DNA from: Polytrichum commune
Lineage: Eukaryota; Streptophyta; Polytrichopsida; Polytrichales; Polytrichaceae
Length of the DNA: 60,000 nt
Direction: 5' to 3'
Assembly (NCBI GenBank): GCA_950295325.1
Contig: OX485806.1
Span: 24,740,001-24,800,000 of the forward strand
Shown here: positions 14,301 to 26,239 of the stretch, piece after piece
How the letters are laid out: each line of letters opens with the position of its first letter
Position numbering within the stretch: position 1 is the first letter of the stretch
Made by a program: the position numbers and the translations under genes
The notes under the pieces: generated by a model
The model's input: only the letters and a program-made list of their open reading frames with translations
What the model was told of the DNA's origin: nothing
The model's database searches: none

Positions 14301-15805
14301 GTCCCTCCAATTATGTTGACTATTGAACCTAGAATGGTTAACAAATTTTGGAGCACATATTACAATCTCTTTTAAACAGGTGAACTTTTGGTGTCCATTA
14401 TTAGATGTGAACATTATCACCCACCACTCAGCAATAGGCGTCCGATTAGGATAAGTAACAGAATTAGGCCCGCCTACCTTGATAGTGCCTCATGGGTACA
14501 AAGTGAGGTTCCCATTTGACATTCTCAGAGGAAAACTTTCATGATCACCAAAATATGCAAAATTTGGTTTGCATGCCAAAAGCTTACTTACCGGATCTTT
14601 CGAGTCACTGGTGAGACCAGGGATTATAAGTACAACTGGAGTTTCATCCAGCTCAGGAATCTGCTGATTGAGAGCACTGTCATCAAGGTCTTCACCTGCC
14701 AACCAAATTTCTCGTTCAATAACTCCATCATATGAACCCAGATCAATTCACATCGCTAAATCAATGCAAGCAGTGGGTGATATGAGGGGTACTTACAAGA
14801 AGGAGGTATAACCCAGTCTAAAGCAATTGTTCCCTTATCTGGAGTTATGTAAAGCTGCCTGTAGCATCCAAACAGACCACATCATTTCAGAAGCCAGCAA
14901 GTATCACCGAATTCATACTTTGCACCCTTGCAAGTGCCAGCATGGAAGAAGAGTCTTTTCATGTCATAAGATCGATTTTCAAAATACATTTTTGTGAAAA
15001 AATTCCAATCCTCTCACCTATGATACTTAATTGGGGGTGGATAACCATTAAAATGGAGGAATGCAGTCTGCAAGTGCGGACTGCTTAGCCATGGAGTTGC
15101 GCGATATCTATCACCAGAACCCACACAGAAGCATCAGGAGCTCATACCATTTTATAAAACGCAATCAACCCAGTTCCATCTACAGAGAATATAGTTTCCT
15201 CAAATGACAAGGCTACATGATACTTATGGTTCCAAAAAACGGACATCAGATTATACTTAACAAGTGTATTTCTTCAATTGACTCCAGAGTCCCTCTGAGC
15301 ACTCTATAAAATCTTTGCTCTGCCATTTAGATAAGAAGAGCCACACCAAGAAGCTAACTTCTGTGCCTATTAGGTTAGGCATCTCTTGCCAAAACAGATT
15401 ATTTTTAACCTAACACACATAAATTTTCAGAGGTTCCACCCAATGTGGGCATGACACATGGCACAAAGCTTGAAGAAATAATTGATCAGTGCACACATAG
15501 TATACAGCAATTTACCTCTTCTTCAATATTTCACACTTTGGCAACACGTATGCCGCAACCTTGGATGCCACACTGTGGTGTATGCGAGGCAATTCGCCTC
15601 GTAAGCCGTGTAATAGGTCGTCCACCAAGTGAAAATCAAGAACAATGTACAACCAGATGGTGACGAACGCAAGTGCCACGGCGAAATACTCCCACAGGGG
15701 CACTGAAGCCACTGTTTCAGTGAGCTTCACAAGTCCTAAGCTCGTCCATCGCACCACAGTTGCATCCCATGTCTTCATGGCATTCAAATACTCCCCCATA
15801 TCCAT
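5398..15805 (-). CDS. EMB8/YheT-type alpha/beta hydrolase, membrane anchored
   Basis: Sixteen exons, 5' to 3': 15516-15805, 15018-15107, 14797-14858, 14592-14695, 13888-13977, 12826-12948, 11991-12068, 11771-11856, 10471-10519, 10201-10257, 9816-9946, 9607-9690, 8214-8283, 7354-7477, 6332-6546, 5398-5943. All borders are GT-AG and phases agree, giving 2199 nt (732 aa). A hydrophobic segment at residues 38-58 predicts a membrane anchor. Family marks: RATPWLSSPHLQT near 100, PGLTSDS near 173, nucleophile elbow GTSIG (Ser247), ALDDP (Asp372/373) and HGGHL (His399/402). The family hydrolyses esters or lipids; the substrate here is unknown. The last two exons add an acidic stretch and a second hydrophobic segment at about 696-718. 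The start was chosen because an acceptor (GCAG/GGGATGG) directly precedes this ATG and would remove the upstream ATG at 15814. Several introns carry MITE copies. Confidence 0.92.
6721..6940. mobile_element. Short MITE with TA target duplication, copy 1
   Basis: A 220-bp element in an intron of the hydrolase gene. Left end CACCATTTGTGGTATTTAGT, right end the imperfect complement (ACTAAACACCGTAAATGGTG), flanked on both sides by TA (6719-6720 and 6941-6942). Inverted arms extend some 50 bp, to about ACGCAATGC on the left. Same family as 34508-34724. TA duplication and small size fit a mariner-type (Stowaway-like) MITE. Confidence 0.75.
7809..8190 (+). repeat. Dispersed ~400-bp family, copy 2
   Basis: Starts TAAGATAGATGGGTCTTA and is co-linear with 2890-3277 and 9199-9592 through to GATTGTCTTCCTTA. 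Lies in an intron of the hydrolase gene, about 24 bp from the exon at 8214-8283. Confidence 0.65.
9199..9592 (+). repeat. Dispersed ~400-bp family, copy 3 (best preserved ends)
   Basis: Starts TAAGGTAGATGGGTCTTA and ends GGTTGTCTACCTTA, so both ends carry the 9-bp inverted repeat TAAGGTAGA/TCTACCTTA. It abuts the splice donor at 9606 of the hydrolase exon 9607-9690. Confidence 0.7.
11176..11201. repeat. (TA)n microsatellite
   Basis: Thirteen TA units in a row inside an intron of the hydrolase gene. Confidence 0.9.
13163..13443 (+). repeat. Dispersed repeat with TCCTATTAGAGT start, copy 1
   Basis: Begins TCCTATTAGAGTGGGCCAC and contains CTAGACAACTGGAGTGGCC near the right end. Both marks and the order between them recur at 50743-51020. 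Located in a hydrolase intron; an open frame across it is a shadow without coding features. Confidence 0.55.
13470..13772 (+). repeat. Repeat shared with 34945-35240, copy 1
   Basis: The two segments are co-linear, sharing blocks such as TACTGTGGGTTGGTAAAT, TGCACCCATTG and TTTTAGTGT. No coding potential. This copy lies in a hydrolase intron. Confidence 0.6.
14297..14481 (+). repeat. Dispersed ~400-bp family, 5'-truncated copy
   Basis: Matches only the right half of the family (CCAATTATGTTGACTATTGAACCTAGAATGG block onward) and ends near CGCCTACCTTGA. In a hydrolase intron. Confidence 0.55.
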
Positions 15806-15879
15806 CCCCTGCATTTTTTCAGTCAAAACTCAGAAACCCATTTGCACAGGAGAGTCCCAACACATTTGAGATGTGGTTT

Positions 15880-16700
15880 TGTAAAAGGGGACATAGAAGT
15901 GAAAAAGAAAACAATCTTCTATCGATCAACTGTTTATTTAAACATGTGAACCAAGGCGAACCGCACTTGGACTTGGACTGATGTGTGGAGAGTTGCCTGC
16001 AGAGAGTAGGGAAAATGGGTCCCAATAGGTTAAGACTTAGGTCACAACATCATTTAGATGCTTGAGAAATGGAAGGCGGCTTCCAAGTAGGTTAATCACC
16101 GCAACACTTAGATGGTGGAAAAATGAAAGGTTGATTGTGTGCACACAAATAGAGGAAGCAACCTTCTCCAAGAGGACTTCTCCTTTGCACTAGTGCAAGT
16201 GAGATTGCCTTCCAACGACCAGACTCACATAACCTCCAGATGGCTGCTAGCAATTATGTCAATGCAATTGCAGCAATAGGAGTAGTAGGACCACAACTGG
16301 AACATGTACTGTATGTAACCCTATGTATCTGCAGGCAAATTGTGATTGCGATAGGGGTCCCAAAGCGAGATGGGCTTTTTCTAAAACAGGTACTAGAAGC
16401 AGAGAAATAAAACAATCTCCTATTGGCCAGCGGTTCATTTACCCATGTGAAGTGAAGCGTGGGAGAAAGCACCATTTGCAGGTGAACACGAACCAACATG
16501 TGGAAAATGACTCCCAAGTAGGATGATTCATCAGTCCATCACTTAAATGCTTGCAAAATAGATGCTTGTGCGCACGCATATAAGAGAGAAACATTCTTCC
16601 AACACCACCTAGATGCTTGAAAATTAGAAGGCGGTTGGTTGTGTGAACACATATAGAGAAACCTTCTTCAAGGACTTCTCCTTTGCATTTGTGTGATCAC
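15880..16700. repeat. Tandem duplication in the 5' leader intron of the hydrolase gene
   Basis: The segment 15880-16215 is repeated with divergence at 16365-16700. Shared marks are AAACAATCTYCTAT, CATGTGAA, AGATGCTTGA, GGAAGGCGG/AGAAGGCGG and GGACTTCTCCTTTGCA. The offset is about 485 bp. It lies between the coding start and the predicted non-coding exon. Confidence 0.6.
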
Positions 16701-16919
16701 AAAACTACACTTAAGCCATGCGGCCAAGAAATGCTTTACGTTCATCATGACGTATATCCCTTTCATTCCCTTTGGCTGAATATCCTTGGCATGGGAGAGG
16801 AGTACTAATGCTAACGATTCAAGTTTTGATTTAATGGACCCAACACAAGCATTCTACTTTATAATCAATCTAGAATTCAAGCTAAGAAGAACCACCCACA
16901 CACAAAGTTTCCTACTTAC

Positions 16920-17350
16920 AAAACAAACTCCTAAAATTTGGTCCGACGCAAGGATCCACGATATTCTCAACCAAAATTACCAATCACCGATAACCCAAAA
17001 CCTTCCTATCCTACACTCTCACAGGATTGAGAGCTCACTTGCTCCCAAACACTGAACCCAACCCAGACCGCTCGCACAGGGAAGAAATTTGATATGTTAC
17101 AAAGCAACGAGATTACTACTTATCACACAATTACAGAAGCTTCCATTTATAAAGTCCCCTCCATAAGGTAAGTATGTGTCCACACATACATTCATCATCA
17201 AAGATTGACACTAGCCTTCGAGGGTTCCGAAGGATCGAACATGTTCTCGACCAGGATTGCGGATCACCCAAAACCCAAAACCTTCCTACCTTACCCTCTT
17301 GACAGAATTCTCAGCTCAATTGCTCTCAAACTCTAAAAATTCTATCTCCC
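16920..17350. repeat. Second tandem duplication in the same leader intron
   Basis: A block ending ACCCAAAACCTTCCTA followed by an AGAGCTCA/CTCAGCTCA region occurs at about 16940-17055 and again at about 17225-17340, in direct orientation, diverged. Confidence 0.5.
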
Positions 17351-17665
17351 CTAGAAACAAGGAATAAGAAAAGATGTCACTTCGATGTTACCACCAAGGG
17401 CAAGGTATGATATCAAAATCGACTTCAATCACGTCAAATCAGATCAAGTGATGATCGTGATCATGGTGTTGCCACATCATATTCAAGTAGGTTTCCTTCT
17501 ACATGCAATCCGGCAACACGAGAATTGACTCAAAGAATTGCTTGAGGATTGAAATTGGAAAAAAGACTTGAAGGCGCCCACCTTCGAATGAGGCTCCAGA
17601 TGCATCAGCTGGAGCATGAGGATGAGATTAACGACTTGATGATTAAATTGGTTCAAAAAACTTAC

Positions 17666-17800
17666 CGCAGCGAGGATTGGATTGTTTCCTGTGATGCTTG
17701 GAGGGGTTCCGAATGAGCTCTCCTGCGTCGGAGGTCGCTGGTTACGGTGGTCTGACACGACGAGCGGGTATGCACAGAGCAGCCGGGTATGTGCACCGTT
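17666..17800 (-). other. Probable non-coding 5' exon of the hydrolase gene
   Basis: On the minus strand the sequence CTCGCTGCG is followed by GTAAGTTTTT, a strong donor. Its G+C content is higher than that of its surroundings. The matching acceptor would be TGCAG/GGGATGG at 15809, directly before the start codon at 15805. This implies an intron of about 1.86 kb in the 5' leader. The transcription start is not visible; the 5' limit given is a guess. Confidence 0.4.
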
Positions 17801-17924
17801 TGTCAAAGATGACGTGTGAATGACACGTGTAATTTTCTTATTTTGTTTATTTTATTTTTATTGATAAGGGCCATTTTACACACATGATGAAGGGGCGTGA
17901 GAATTTATAATTAAATTTATTTAT

Positions 17925-18088
17925 TTTTAAATGTTGAGACAAAAGGCCGACAGGCCAGCGCCAAAGCACAAGAGGCAATTGACCACCTGGCAAGTTTTCC
18001 ATCAAGTAGAGATGAGATTTCATAGCCGGGATTCGAACCGCCAACCTCTTCCTTGAGATTTGGGTATCTCTCCACCATCATCTGGTAG
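17925..18088 (-). mobile_element. tRNA-derived SINE, copy on minus strand
   Basis: Minus strand shows an A-box-like GATGGTGGAGAGATACCC, then about 35 bp later the B box GGTTGGCGGTTCGAATCCC. Downstream ATCTCTACTTGATGGAAAA matches the copy at 58731-58965, so the two define one SINE family. The 3' part differs between copies. No coding potential. Confidence 0.65.
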
Positions 18089-18089
18089 T

Positions 18090-20072
18090 TTAAGATTGTC
18101 TCAGACCAAGAATAAACGATTTAGGATTTCTTGTGATCATGCTTGGCAGCTAAAGACCATGACCAAGAAAAATTACATCACTTTTGAAAGCCTTGGTTAC
18201 ATGACAGACTCTAAAAAAGATTTAGACCAAGAAGTAGTATTGTAGTTTTTTAAATGAAAATAAAAATAAATGTTCATTTAAAATAATCCCTACTTGAATA
18301 TTTATTTTAAATATATTAAGTTAAAACCATATTATATTCTAGGCATATGCACCTTCATTTTTCTGTTGGGTTCTTTTGTTGCAAAATTTTGGTGACTGCC
18401 AGCATTATTCAGGAGTGTAGGATTTCATGTTACTTTCTCATTCATTCTCTGACATGATCATAGTTTTTTTTTTTTTGAGAGCTTGTGTAAATCGAGGTAG
18501 GACTGTTGCTCGATTCTCAATCAATGAGAGAATTAGAAAGACATGGTCGTGGTCACAAGTCACTAGTGTGAATTGGTCCAAACTAAGGCTAATATGCGTA
18601 CTATCATCCAATAATGTTGACAAATCTACACTAACTTCATGCACCACTTCGTACAAGATGGTTGGCCAACTTTAATCACCACGTAATTCATGTTTGTTTC
18701 CTCTTGTTTTTGTTATGTCAATGGTGACCAATTCAAGTTGGTCATATCAATTGAGCTTCTTTGAGTAGTTGGGGTGACCAACTCATCATAGTGGTTCAAA
18801 AATTCAATTATTAACAAGACGAGACAAACATTAATTACGTGTCAGTTGTTAGTTTGAGTTGGCAAGGCCTCTTGTATAAGTGGTATACTTTAGTTAAACA
18901 TGTGTGCCTTATGTGGCCACTCTTCTTTAACAAATGGCAAGGCTTGCAGTTAAGAAGGGGACACAACAAAGACACATGTTATGATGAGATTGGACAATGT
19001 TTATAACATAGACACTATCCTAGGATAAATTGGCATCACAATTGAGAGGGCTTACATCAATTGATCATTTAAGGAGGAAGAGAAACTTCAATTTGACATC
19101 CTATAGCTTGTGCATCTTGATTTCAAATTTGAAACTTGAATTGATAGTCTACATGTTTGTCATTGTTGATTAGATCAAATCCAATGGTCCAAGATGTACG
19201 TGGAGTTGACAGTGTCCATAATAAGGCGCATAGTACATTTAAACATGACTTAGTGTGGCATTGAATTTGATGTGCCATGTTGATTAGAGTGGTGAGTACT
19301 CTATGACTTGTTATGTAGCAAGAAGTGTTCATTGCTGCCTTCTACGGTTGCCACCTAGTGATCCAAAGATTATTGACAAGGACTAACATGTTGATGATGA
19401 ATAGTGTGGACCACGTAAAATTAGATGTATAGTGTAGTGGATAGAGTTTAAAATATATAGGCAAGGTTTGGTGGACATGGTTTAATGTATTGGTCCATGA
19501 TGACTTCATACGAGGGCGATATTGATTTTGAAAAGAATATGTAGAATGAAAAAAGAAATAGGTCATTTGCAAATGCCATTTGAATCTACACAATGTTTAA
19601 ATGACATTTTTGTGCTTGTGGTTTCATGCATGCATGCGTTTGTTGTGTTGTAGCATGCATTCGCTATTCCCTCCTTCAAGATTATTATGTAATAAAATGT
19701 GGATGATATGACAATAAAGTGCAAAAGCGGATTACTACTACACATTGGGGTTCAATTGGTTTACCAAGGCCTCTACTATTTCGTCTAGTATTGTGTATAA
19801 TACATGAAGATGAGTTGAGTACCACAAAAACAACATGAAACCCATGTATATATGGGCAAATCATGTGGTAGCTTTATGAAGGAAATTTTTGTGAGTGTGC
19901 CAACAAGGGTCAAGGTGCAATTGGGGGTGTTCTTCACTTTTTTTTACGGGTAAAGTTTGGTGTGTCGGGGCTTTGGAGTATGCATTGATGGTGTTGATGT
20001 ACATGATTTTGTCGAGAGCGTTGGTAAAGCATGGCAGTCACGATGGCATTGCATAGGTAACACCCACTATGG
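18090..20072. other. Intergenic, little identified
   Basis: A poly-T run near 18466-18475. A segment at about 19245-19375 resembles the ~145-bp unit found twice in PYRB intron 3 (GTGTGGCATT, GTGCCATGTNRATTAGAGTGG). No gene recognised. Confidence 0.5.
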
Positions 20073-21068
20073 GGATGGAGGAGGCAATTATTGAGCCACC
20101 ACAACCGCTATGATTTGTGGCCCATCGGGGGTGGGGAAAGGCACTCTAATTGGAAAATTAGTGCAATAATTTCCTCTTTTGGGGGAATTCTTAGTGAGCC
20201 GCACAACACGTAAACCAAGGGCAGAAGAGTGAGATGGTGCAAGAAGTGCATGGAAATTTGGACTAATCTAGTTGGGTTGCTATAAAGGACTTGGCTAATC
20301 ATGGGAAGGTAAACTCTACCGTGTCACATCTTTTGTGAGGACTTGTTGGTATGAGGGTTTTTTCCTACAATTTTCTTTGGATAACATTCATCATGTGTGA
20401 AGCAATCAAAGTGTGATTTCAACAAGATTAAGAAATCTCAAAATCTCATGAAACTTGTTGCCTTTGTTTTATTCAAAGGCATCCATTAATATCATTAAAC
20501 TTTGTGATGATAGATTTGCATATTTGACATCAATGTGCAAGGTGCACAAACTATGAAGAAAAGAAGGGTTGAAAGCACATTACATTTATGTCAAGCCCCC
20601 TATTCCAAAGATAGAAAAGGTTAAAGAACATTTGTGAGGGAGGTTAGCAACAAAATGAAATCTACATTTACATTTTTATTTAAATTTTGCATTTGTTGAC
20701 TTATACATAGAATTTATTTCTGTATACAGTTTTAATGTTTCTCTCAAATGCCTCGCAATCATAATCATATTGACCAATTCTAAAACCAATTGGGAGTTTG
20801 GGGCTAGAGGAACATGGAAGCCAAACTATGTTCATGTGTTTTGATATTGGAATTTGAGAAATATCAATATTTGGGGTTTCAATTTGCTAGGTATCTTTAT
20901 ATTTAGTAAAAATATAGTTTGATTGTGTATTAGAGACACATAAATAAAGGACCAAATACACAAGCAATTGACAAATGCCCAAGAAGAGTTAGATAGAGCA
21001 AAAGATGCAACTCTCTTCAACTATGTTCTTGGATGCAAACCTAGAAGAAACATATGATGAATTGAAGG
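20073..21068 (+). pseudogene. Guanylate kinase pseudogene, introns retained
   Basis: Three decayed exons in order. Exon A (about 20073-20308) encodes an intact P-loop, MICGPSGVGKGTLI. It continues through VSRTTRKPR (the GMP-binding region) and, after a frame change and a loss of about 20 codons, VHGNL...WVAIKDLANHGK, ending at AAG/GTAAAC. Exon B (20514-about 20605, acceptor GATAG) encodes ICIFDINVQGAQTM, matching the family's DIDVQGA motif. Exon C (about 20953-21068) encodes QIHKQLTNAQEEL and, after a frame shift, NLEETYDELK, the usual C-terminal region. In-frame stops lie after the P-loop block (TAA 20167-20169), at TGA 20230-20232 and further on. Motif order and splice-like borders point to an unprocessed gene copy of the cytosolic-type GMP kinase (ATP + GMP to ADP + GDP), now inactive. 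Confidence 0.78.
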
Positions 21069-21079
21069 TGTATCCAGCT

Positions 21080-24000
21080 AGGATTGCCTATAGGATAAAT
21101 AAGCATTTCCTTTGCCAGTAAGTGTAATTGATGCGTCTTGTGATACATGCAAATTATCAAAATTGAAAACAAATTGACAAATATCTAGAGTTCATAAACA
21201 TGCTTTTCATTGTAGCATTTGTCATTTTGTAGGTTTGATCTACTTTTGTTATATGTTGTAGGGAATTATAGGTCTCAAGAATTTGGCCATACATGCCCAC
21301 ACAAATAGCACTGCCAAATATTATACAACATTCCCCTTTGAACTCGTTATTTAAGAGCGTTGGATTTGCTTATACTAGTAGGAATTTTCTTTTAATAGTA
21401 TGCCTTTTATAAAAATGTTGTTAAGAGATATTGTGTGATCATTTTCACTAACGTCTCTCTTGTGGTGTACAATAATATATCCTATAAATGATCTAGAGAT
21501 GTTGTTGAAGAGTGGTTCCCCATTGGAAAGGGGGGACACAAGCTCCTATTGATGGGTGAGCATGCAAATTGATGCTATAATATGAACCTTCTTTTTGCAG
21601 TTGGGGCCATTCACGGTTGGGGTACTACTTTTGGCCGTCTAATGGAAAACGGACTTTTTTGGATAACTTCACATGCTTGGTATGCTTAGATTTGTATTGT
21701 GAAGCATATTTTGGATCATACCTACATTTCATACTCCATATCGAGTACACTGACAAAGTTAATTTAGAAGGAATAGGGTCATCTAAGATATCCTTTTAAT
21801 TCCTTAAAGGACATTCAGGAGTGTTGTCTTAATTGTTCACCTTAGGATCAAGGAATGAAAAGGACAACAAGAATCAATCGAAACGATCCCAAATTTTTTC
21901 CTCACACTCATCGTTCAAGTGTGTACCAATAGAACCAAATATGTATTGAATAGCAATTGCCCAACTTTACATGTGGCACCAAACATGTCCAAATATACAT
22001 ATACTCACGGCCACACGTAAAAGGAACGTCTAGTATTAGAATTGGACAAAAAAATTTATATGAATGGACACATGACACTTTTACCAAGGTACCAAGATAC
22101 ATAACATGAAATAATTGACCACCAATGCACACCTAAATAGCAAAAAAATGCCACTGATGTGGCCTAGGGTTTAGGGTTTAGGGTTTAGGATGATTATTAA
22201 ATAATAATAAAAATATTTCTTGATAAAGCTTATGAACTATCTACCTATTTATGTAAAATTTATTGATCAAATAATAGTAAATCATGATAAAAACCAAGAT
22301 CAATGCGACAAAGTCCGTAAGTCCTTTGTCCCAAAAGTAGTACCCCAACCGTGAATGGCCCTAGTTATTATGTGACAATGAGAATTTTTTAACTCCTTCA
22401 TAGTGGAAATCCTTCAAACTCGTGCAATTCAACGATTTTATCATTTTCTTTGAGTTCGTTGGTTTGACAAGGTCATGTATTGTGTCATTATCCATCATGC
22501 ATGTAATTTTACACTATGTATTAAGCACCATATGGGTTTAGCTCTTCCATACATTTTCTGAAAGAATAATAATGGTTGAGTCATAGTGTCCAAACCATAA
22601 TTTCTTGATGTGTTATTGTGGCATATTTAAATCACTTTATTACAATAATGCTAATAAACTTTAGATATTGTAAGGGGCATTGCATATACTAATGATGTCA
22701 CCCGTTCCAAAGGCAACGGTGTTGTAAATCTATCAAATTCCATTATTTATGACGATAAATGTACGTCATCCATTTTGACTCCATGGAGTATTCTAGATGG
22801 CATGCATGTGGCAAATGAGATCCCTCAAGCCATTGAGATTTCAATTTCATTAGCATGTTTATAGGATACAAAGGAATGTCAATGACACATGAAGGAAGAT
22901 AAGGATCCTTTGGCCATAGCCTCATGGGTCAAACACCTTGGTGATAGGGAAAAATAAGAAGGAATTTTTCCCCTAATAATAGAGAACTCAACATTTATAT
23001 TACAATTCATGTTGATAGGGAGAAAAATACACATTAATATTTGGGCACCATGATTTTCATAAATTAAAATGTTTAAGAATTATCTCTTGTAATTTTTGCA
23101 TCTAAACTCCAATTTGACACTTGAAATGATTATTTCTTGTTTTGTAATTGCTAACCAAATGAGATAATTCTTATCCTTATTCAAAATATTTGTAACATAA
23201 TATCCATATTTGGGCCCGGTTATTTTCAATGTCTTTTTTACCTTCAGTTTGAGTGCTTATAATTTTTGCATGTCAAGTGATGATGTGAGACTTGAAATGA
23301 AACCCTTGCGTGATTTGCAATTGCTAACTGGATGGATATCTCCATAGTCTCATCCCCCACTCGACATGATGGTTCTTAGATGTAATGATGCAAGTCATGT
23401 CAACTTTGTTTTTGTTTATAGGAGAACAATGCATGGAAGTGAACTTGGTGCTCAAACACAATCACTGTGACTTGATCAAGGAGACAAACTTGATTGCGTG
23501 TTGGTGTTGCTCATGGAAAGTTCAACTATATTTACCAGCGTTGATAACACTCCAAACCAATCATTTTTTGAAGGTGGCAATCAAGCTACATTCAAGTTCA
23601 ACACACAAGACACCCACCAAGAGGTCAATAAACTTTTTAATCATCTCTAAAAAAAGACAAATGAGTTTTAAATTCATAGATACATATTCTTACATGCACG
23701 TGTTATACTCCTCAACATATGTTGATATTTTGATCTAAGGATCAATACATTGCATCATCCAAAATCAAGAAGACCGTGATTTTCACTAGATGCGCCAACT
23801 CAAAAACTTCAACCTTGTAACCATTTGACATTCTAATTTAATTTGTTGTAATGAAGAGTTATTTCTTCACACATCTCATTATGAAGTTGGCTTCCACGTA
23901 CAATTCATATATATGTGTGGGGGGGGGGGGCAACAATGTGTAATGGAATTAATTGGAAAATATAGGATGGATGTTCAAGGCTAAGGAATACAAATGGATG

Positions 24001-24427
24001 AGAAGTTGGATGAAGTGATACACTCATAGTAAAAAAATTATCATAAATTCAAAGGATCTTCACATTTACATATTTCTATGATATGAATTATTATATATAG
24101 GAAAACACTTCGATACTCTTAAAATATTTGATATAAATACACATAGGGCTTGAGGGCACAAGGTGAACACAAATTTTGTTTTGTGTATATCTCCATGTTG
24201 GCATGGCAAGCCTTTTATAGTATCTTCAATGTTATATATTCTCGTGGTATGTTTTGAGTTGAGCAAATTGTGAACATCTCAACCCTTCAAAGCCGAAATG
24301 AAATCTTCTAAAAAATTGTCTTGAATCTTAGGCGTTCATGTAACCCATAATGGTACCCCCCACATAGTAAATAGGTATGAATATAATATATTATTACTTC
24401 ATTTTATTTAATATATTTCTACAAACA
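21080..24427. other. Intergenic, no gene recognised
   Basis: AT-rich sequence with a short telomere-like run at 22168-22190 and a G10 run near 23921. Short open frames lack family motifs or splice context. Confidence 0.5.
22168..22190 (+). repeat. Interstitial telomere-like repeat (TTTAGGG)3
   Basis: Three consecutive TTTAGGG-type units after GGCC. A looser complementary cluster (CCTAAAC / CCCTAAACCC) occurs at about 50310-50350. Too short to mark a chromosome end. Confidence 0.7.
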
Positions 24428-24547
24428 AGAGCCCACCCACCACAAGGTAGGCAATAAACCTCACCCTACACCAAGGGTATTCTTGAGCATGATAGAGCCA
24501 ACGGGTTCAAATTTACATCGGATTGCCCGAGGTTGTTTTTTCTTTTC
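24428..24547 (+). mobile_element. SINE fragment (3' body)
   Basis: AGAGCCCACCCACCACAAGG, then AACCTCACCCT, ATTCTTGAG, CCAACGGGTTCAAATT and GGATTGC, ending in a T-rich run. These blocks match 58850-58960 in the full-length SINE, but the A and B boxes are missing here. Confidence 0.6.
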
Positions 24548-24558
24548 TTTTCTAACCC

Positions 24559-25107
24559 ATAATGGATGCCACCTAATATTCTCATGGGGTTTGTGACCAC
24601 AAGGTGATAATCTACATGGATGGAAGATATATAATGGTTTAGGGTGTTGTTCACTATCATGTGGGCTAAAATAACATGTATAAAAAGCCACACTCCAAGA
24701 ATGTAGGATTTCTTAAGGGTTTAAAATTATATGTTTTTGGAGGTGGTCCCATTAGCTATCCAATGTGTGCCAAGTGAAAATATAACCACATGTGACCTTT
24801 CTAGTTTGCAACCCATATATTTCAGCTAGCATGTCCAAATTAGGCGAGGTTTTTTTCCCATTAGACAAGATCACGAATGTGCATGACTCCACTATACAAG
24901 TTTTTGGAGTTGCCTCCTCGACGAAGGCCCTATCCACATGTCATTATGACCTTGCGGATGTGGTATGATTGACCTGAAATTTCCACATTTTTACAATTGG
25001 AATTGAGAAAAACATATTCTATTTTGCTACATGACTGATAAGTCAAGCATTGCCACTAAACCTGCCTGAAAATGGAATGTGAACACTTGATCATTGAGGG
25101 GTTACAC
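24559..25107 (+). repeat. Dispersed repeat shared with 33761-34780, copy 1
   Basis: Shared ordered blocks: CCACCTAATRTTYTCATGGG, CACTATCATGTGGGC, TTTGCAACCCATATATTT, AGCTAGCATGTCCAA, GGAATTGAGAAAAACA and GAAAATGGAATGTG. This copy lacks the 217-bp MITE present in the other, so it acts as an approximate empty-site reference. Confidence 0.65.
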
Positions 25108-26012
25108 AGTTAGATCTAATTCAAATTCTTTTTTAAAAGAACAAAAATTTGATTCCTCTCATGATAGATTTGATTGTATGGACAATGCCTAAGTAAAGTT
25201 AGGATCGTACACATTAATTTTCAATCATCCATATGTCCAAAGTTAGAAGATTTTAGCATAAATGAGTTATGTTGATATGGTTGGGCAAAGGTGATTGTAT
25301 GGCTTTAGAAATGACCTTGTTTCGCCCAAAGAAAGATATATTATACCCATCTACCAAACCTTAACTTATATGCACATCGATTGTTGTATCCTTAAATTCC
25401 GACGAGGCCATATTTGGGTTTATGCATGACTCTTGAAGGCAAATTCATCCAAAAATAAGGTGCCAAGAAGGTCACTGTAGTATCATTGTATTTCTCATTG
25501 ATATATTTCTTGTCAATGGTGATGACCCCATTCCAATATGAAAAGATGGTTGTTCACCATAGATTTAAAAGTCAACAACATATTAACTTTTCCCTTTGTC
25601 GACATATTGCTATATATAGGAACTTACTATTATATTGATTGAAAATTGTCAAATTTGTGTAGACTCCTTTCCTTACCTCAAACTGCATATATATTCTTAA
25701 TATTATATTGAAAGTTTTGACTATAATTTTATTGCATACATTTATGACAAGTTCTTGAACTTTAATGGTTCTAAATCGATTATAAACAAATCATGAACAC
25801 TACTGAATATATCTATTGTATGATGTGATAAAAAAAATTTTAACAATTTTTCTTTAAGGTGCAATAAAAATTGGGATTTAAGGAGCTTAGGTGTAATGTA
25901 ACTAGAAATATTGATGGATGATTGAATATTCTAACCACATGTGCCAGTGTGTAAGTAGAGGATGATGGGAGCAAGACAACTCCTAATTGAAGATGGATGG
26001 ACTAGAGCTAGC

Positions 26013-26190
26013 CAACTCCATACCGACAACATGTGCATTGGAGTTAGACAACTCCATACCGACAACATGTGCATTGGAGTTAGACAACTCCATATTTAGT
26101 GCATTGGAATTAGACCATTCCATATTGAGAACATGTGCATGGGAGTTAGACAACTCTTGATGAGGTGCATTGGAGTTAGGCCACTTCAAA
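26013..26190. repeat. Minisatellite, 36-bp unit
   Basis: Two identical 36-bp units start at 26013 and 26049 (CAACTCCATACCGACAACAT then GTGCATTGGAGTTAGA), followed by degenerate partial units to about 26190. Because 36 is a multiple of three, an open frame crosses it on the minus strand, but nothing else supports a gene. Confidence 0.85.
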
Positions 26191-26239
26191 TTTGGAAAGT
26201 AAAAGATGAATGCTATTCATTGGAGCTAGATAACTCTCA

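Noticed and set aside
22168-22190. Telomere or chromosome end
   Set aside because: Only three units flanked by ordinary sequence; interstitial telomere-like repeats of this size are common.
25983-26189. Repetitive protein with NSNAHVVGMEL units
   Set aside because: The frame exists only because the minisatellite unit is 36 bp; no start context, splice partner or homologue is evident.
26013-26190. CRISPR-like array
   Set aside because: Units are contiguous without spacers and the DNA is a plant nuclear genome; it is a minisatellite.
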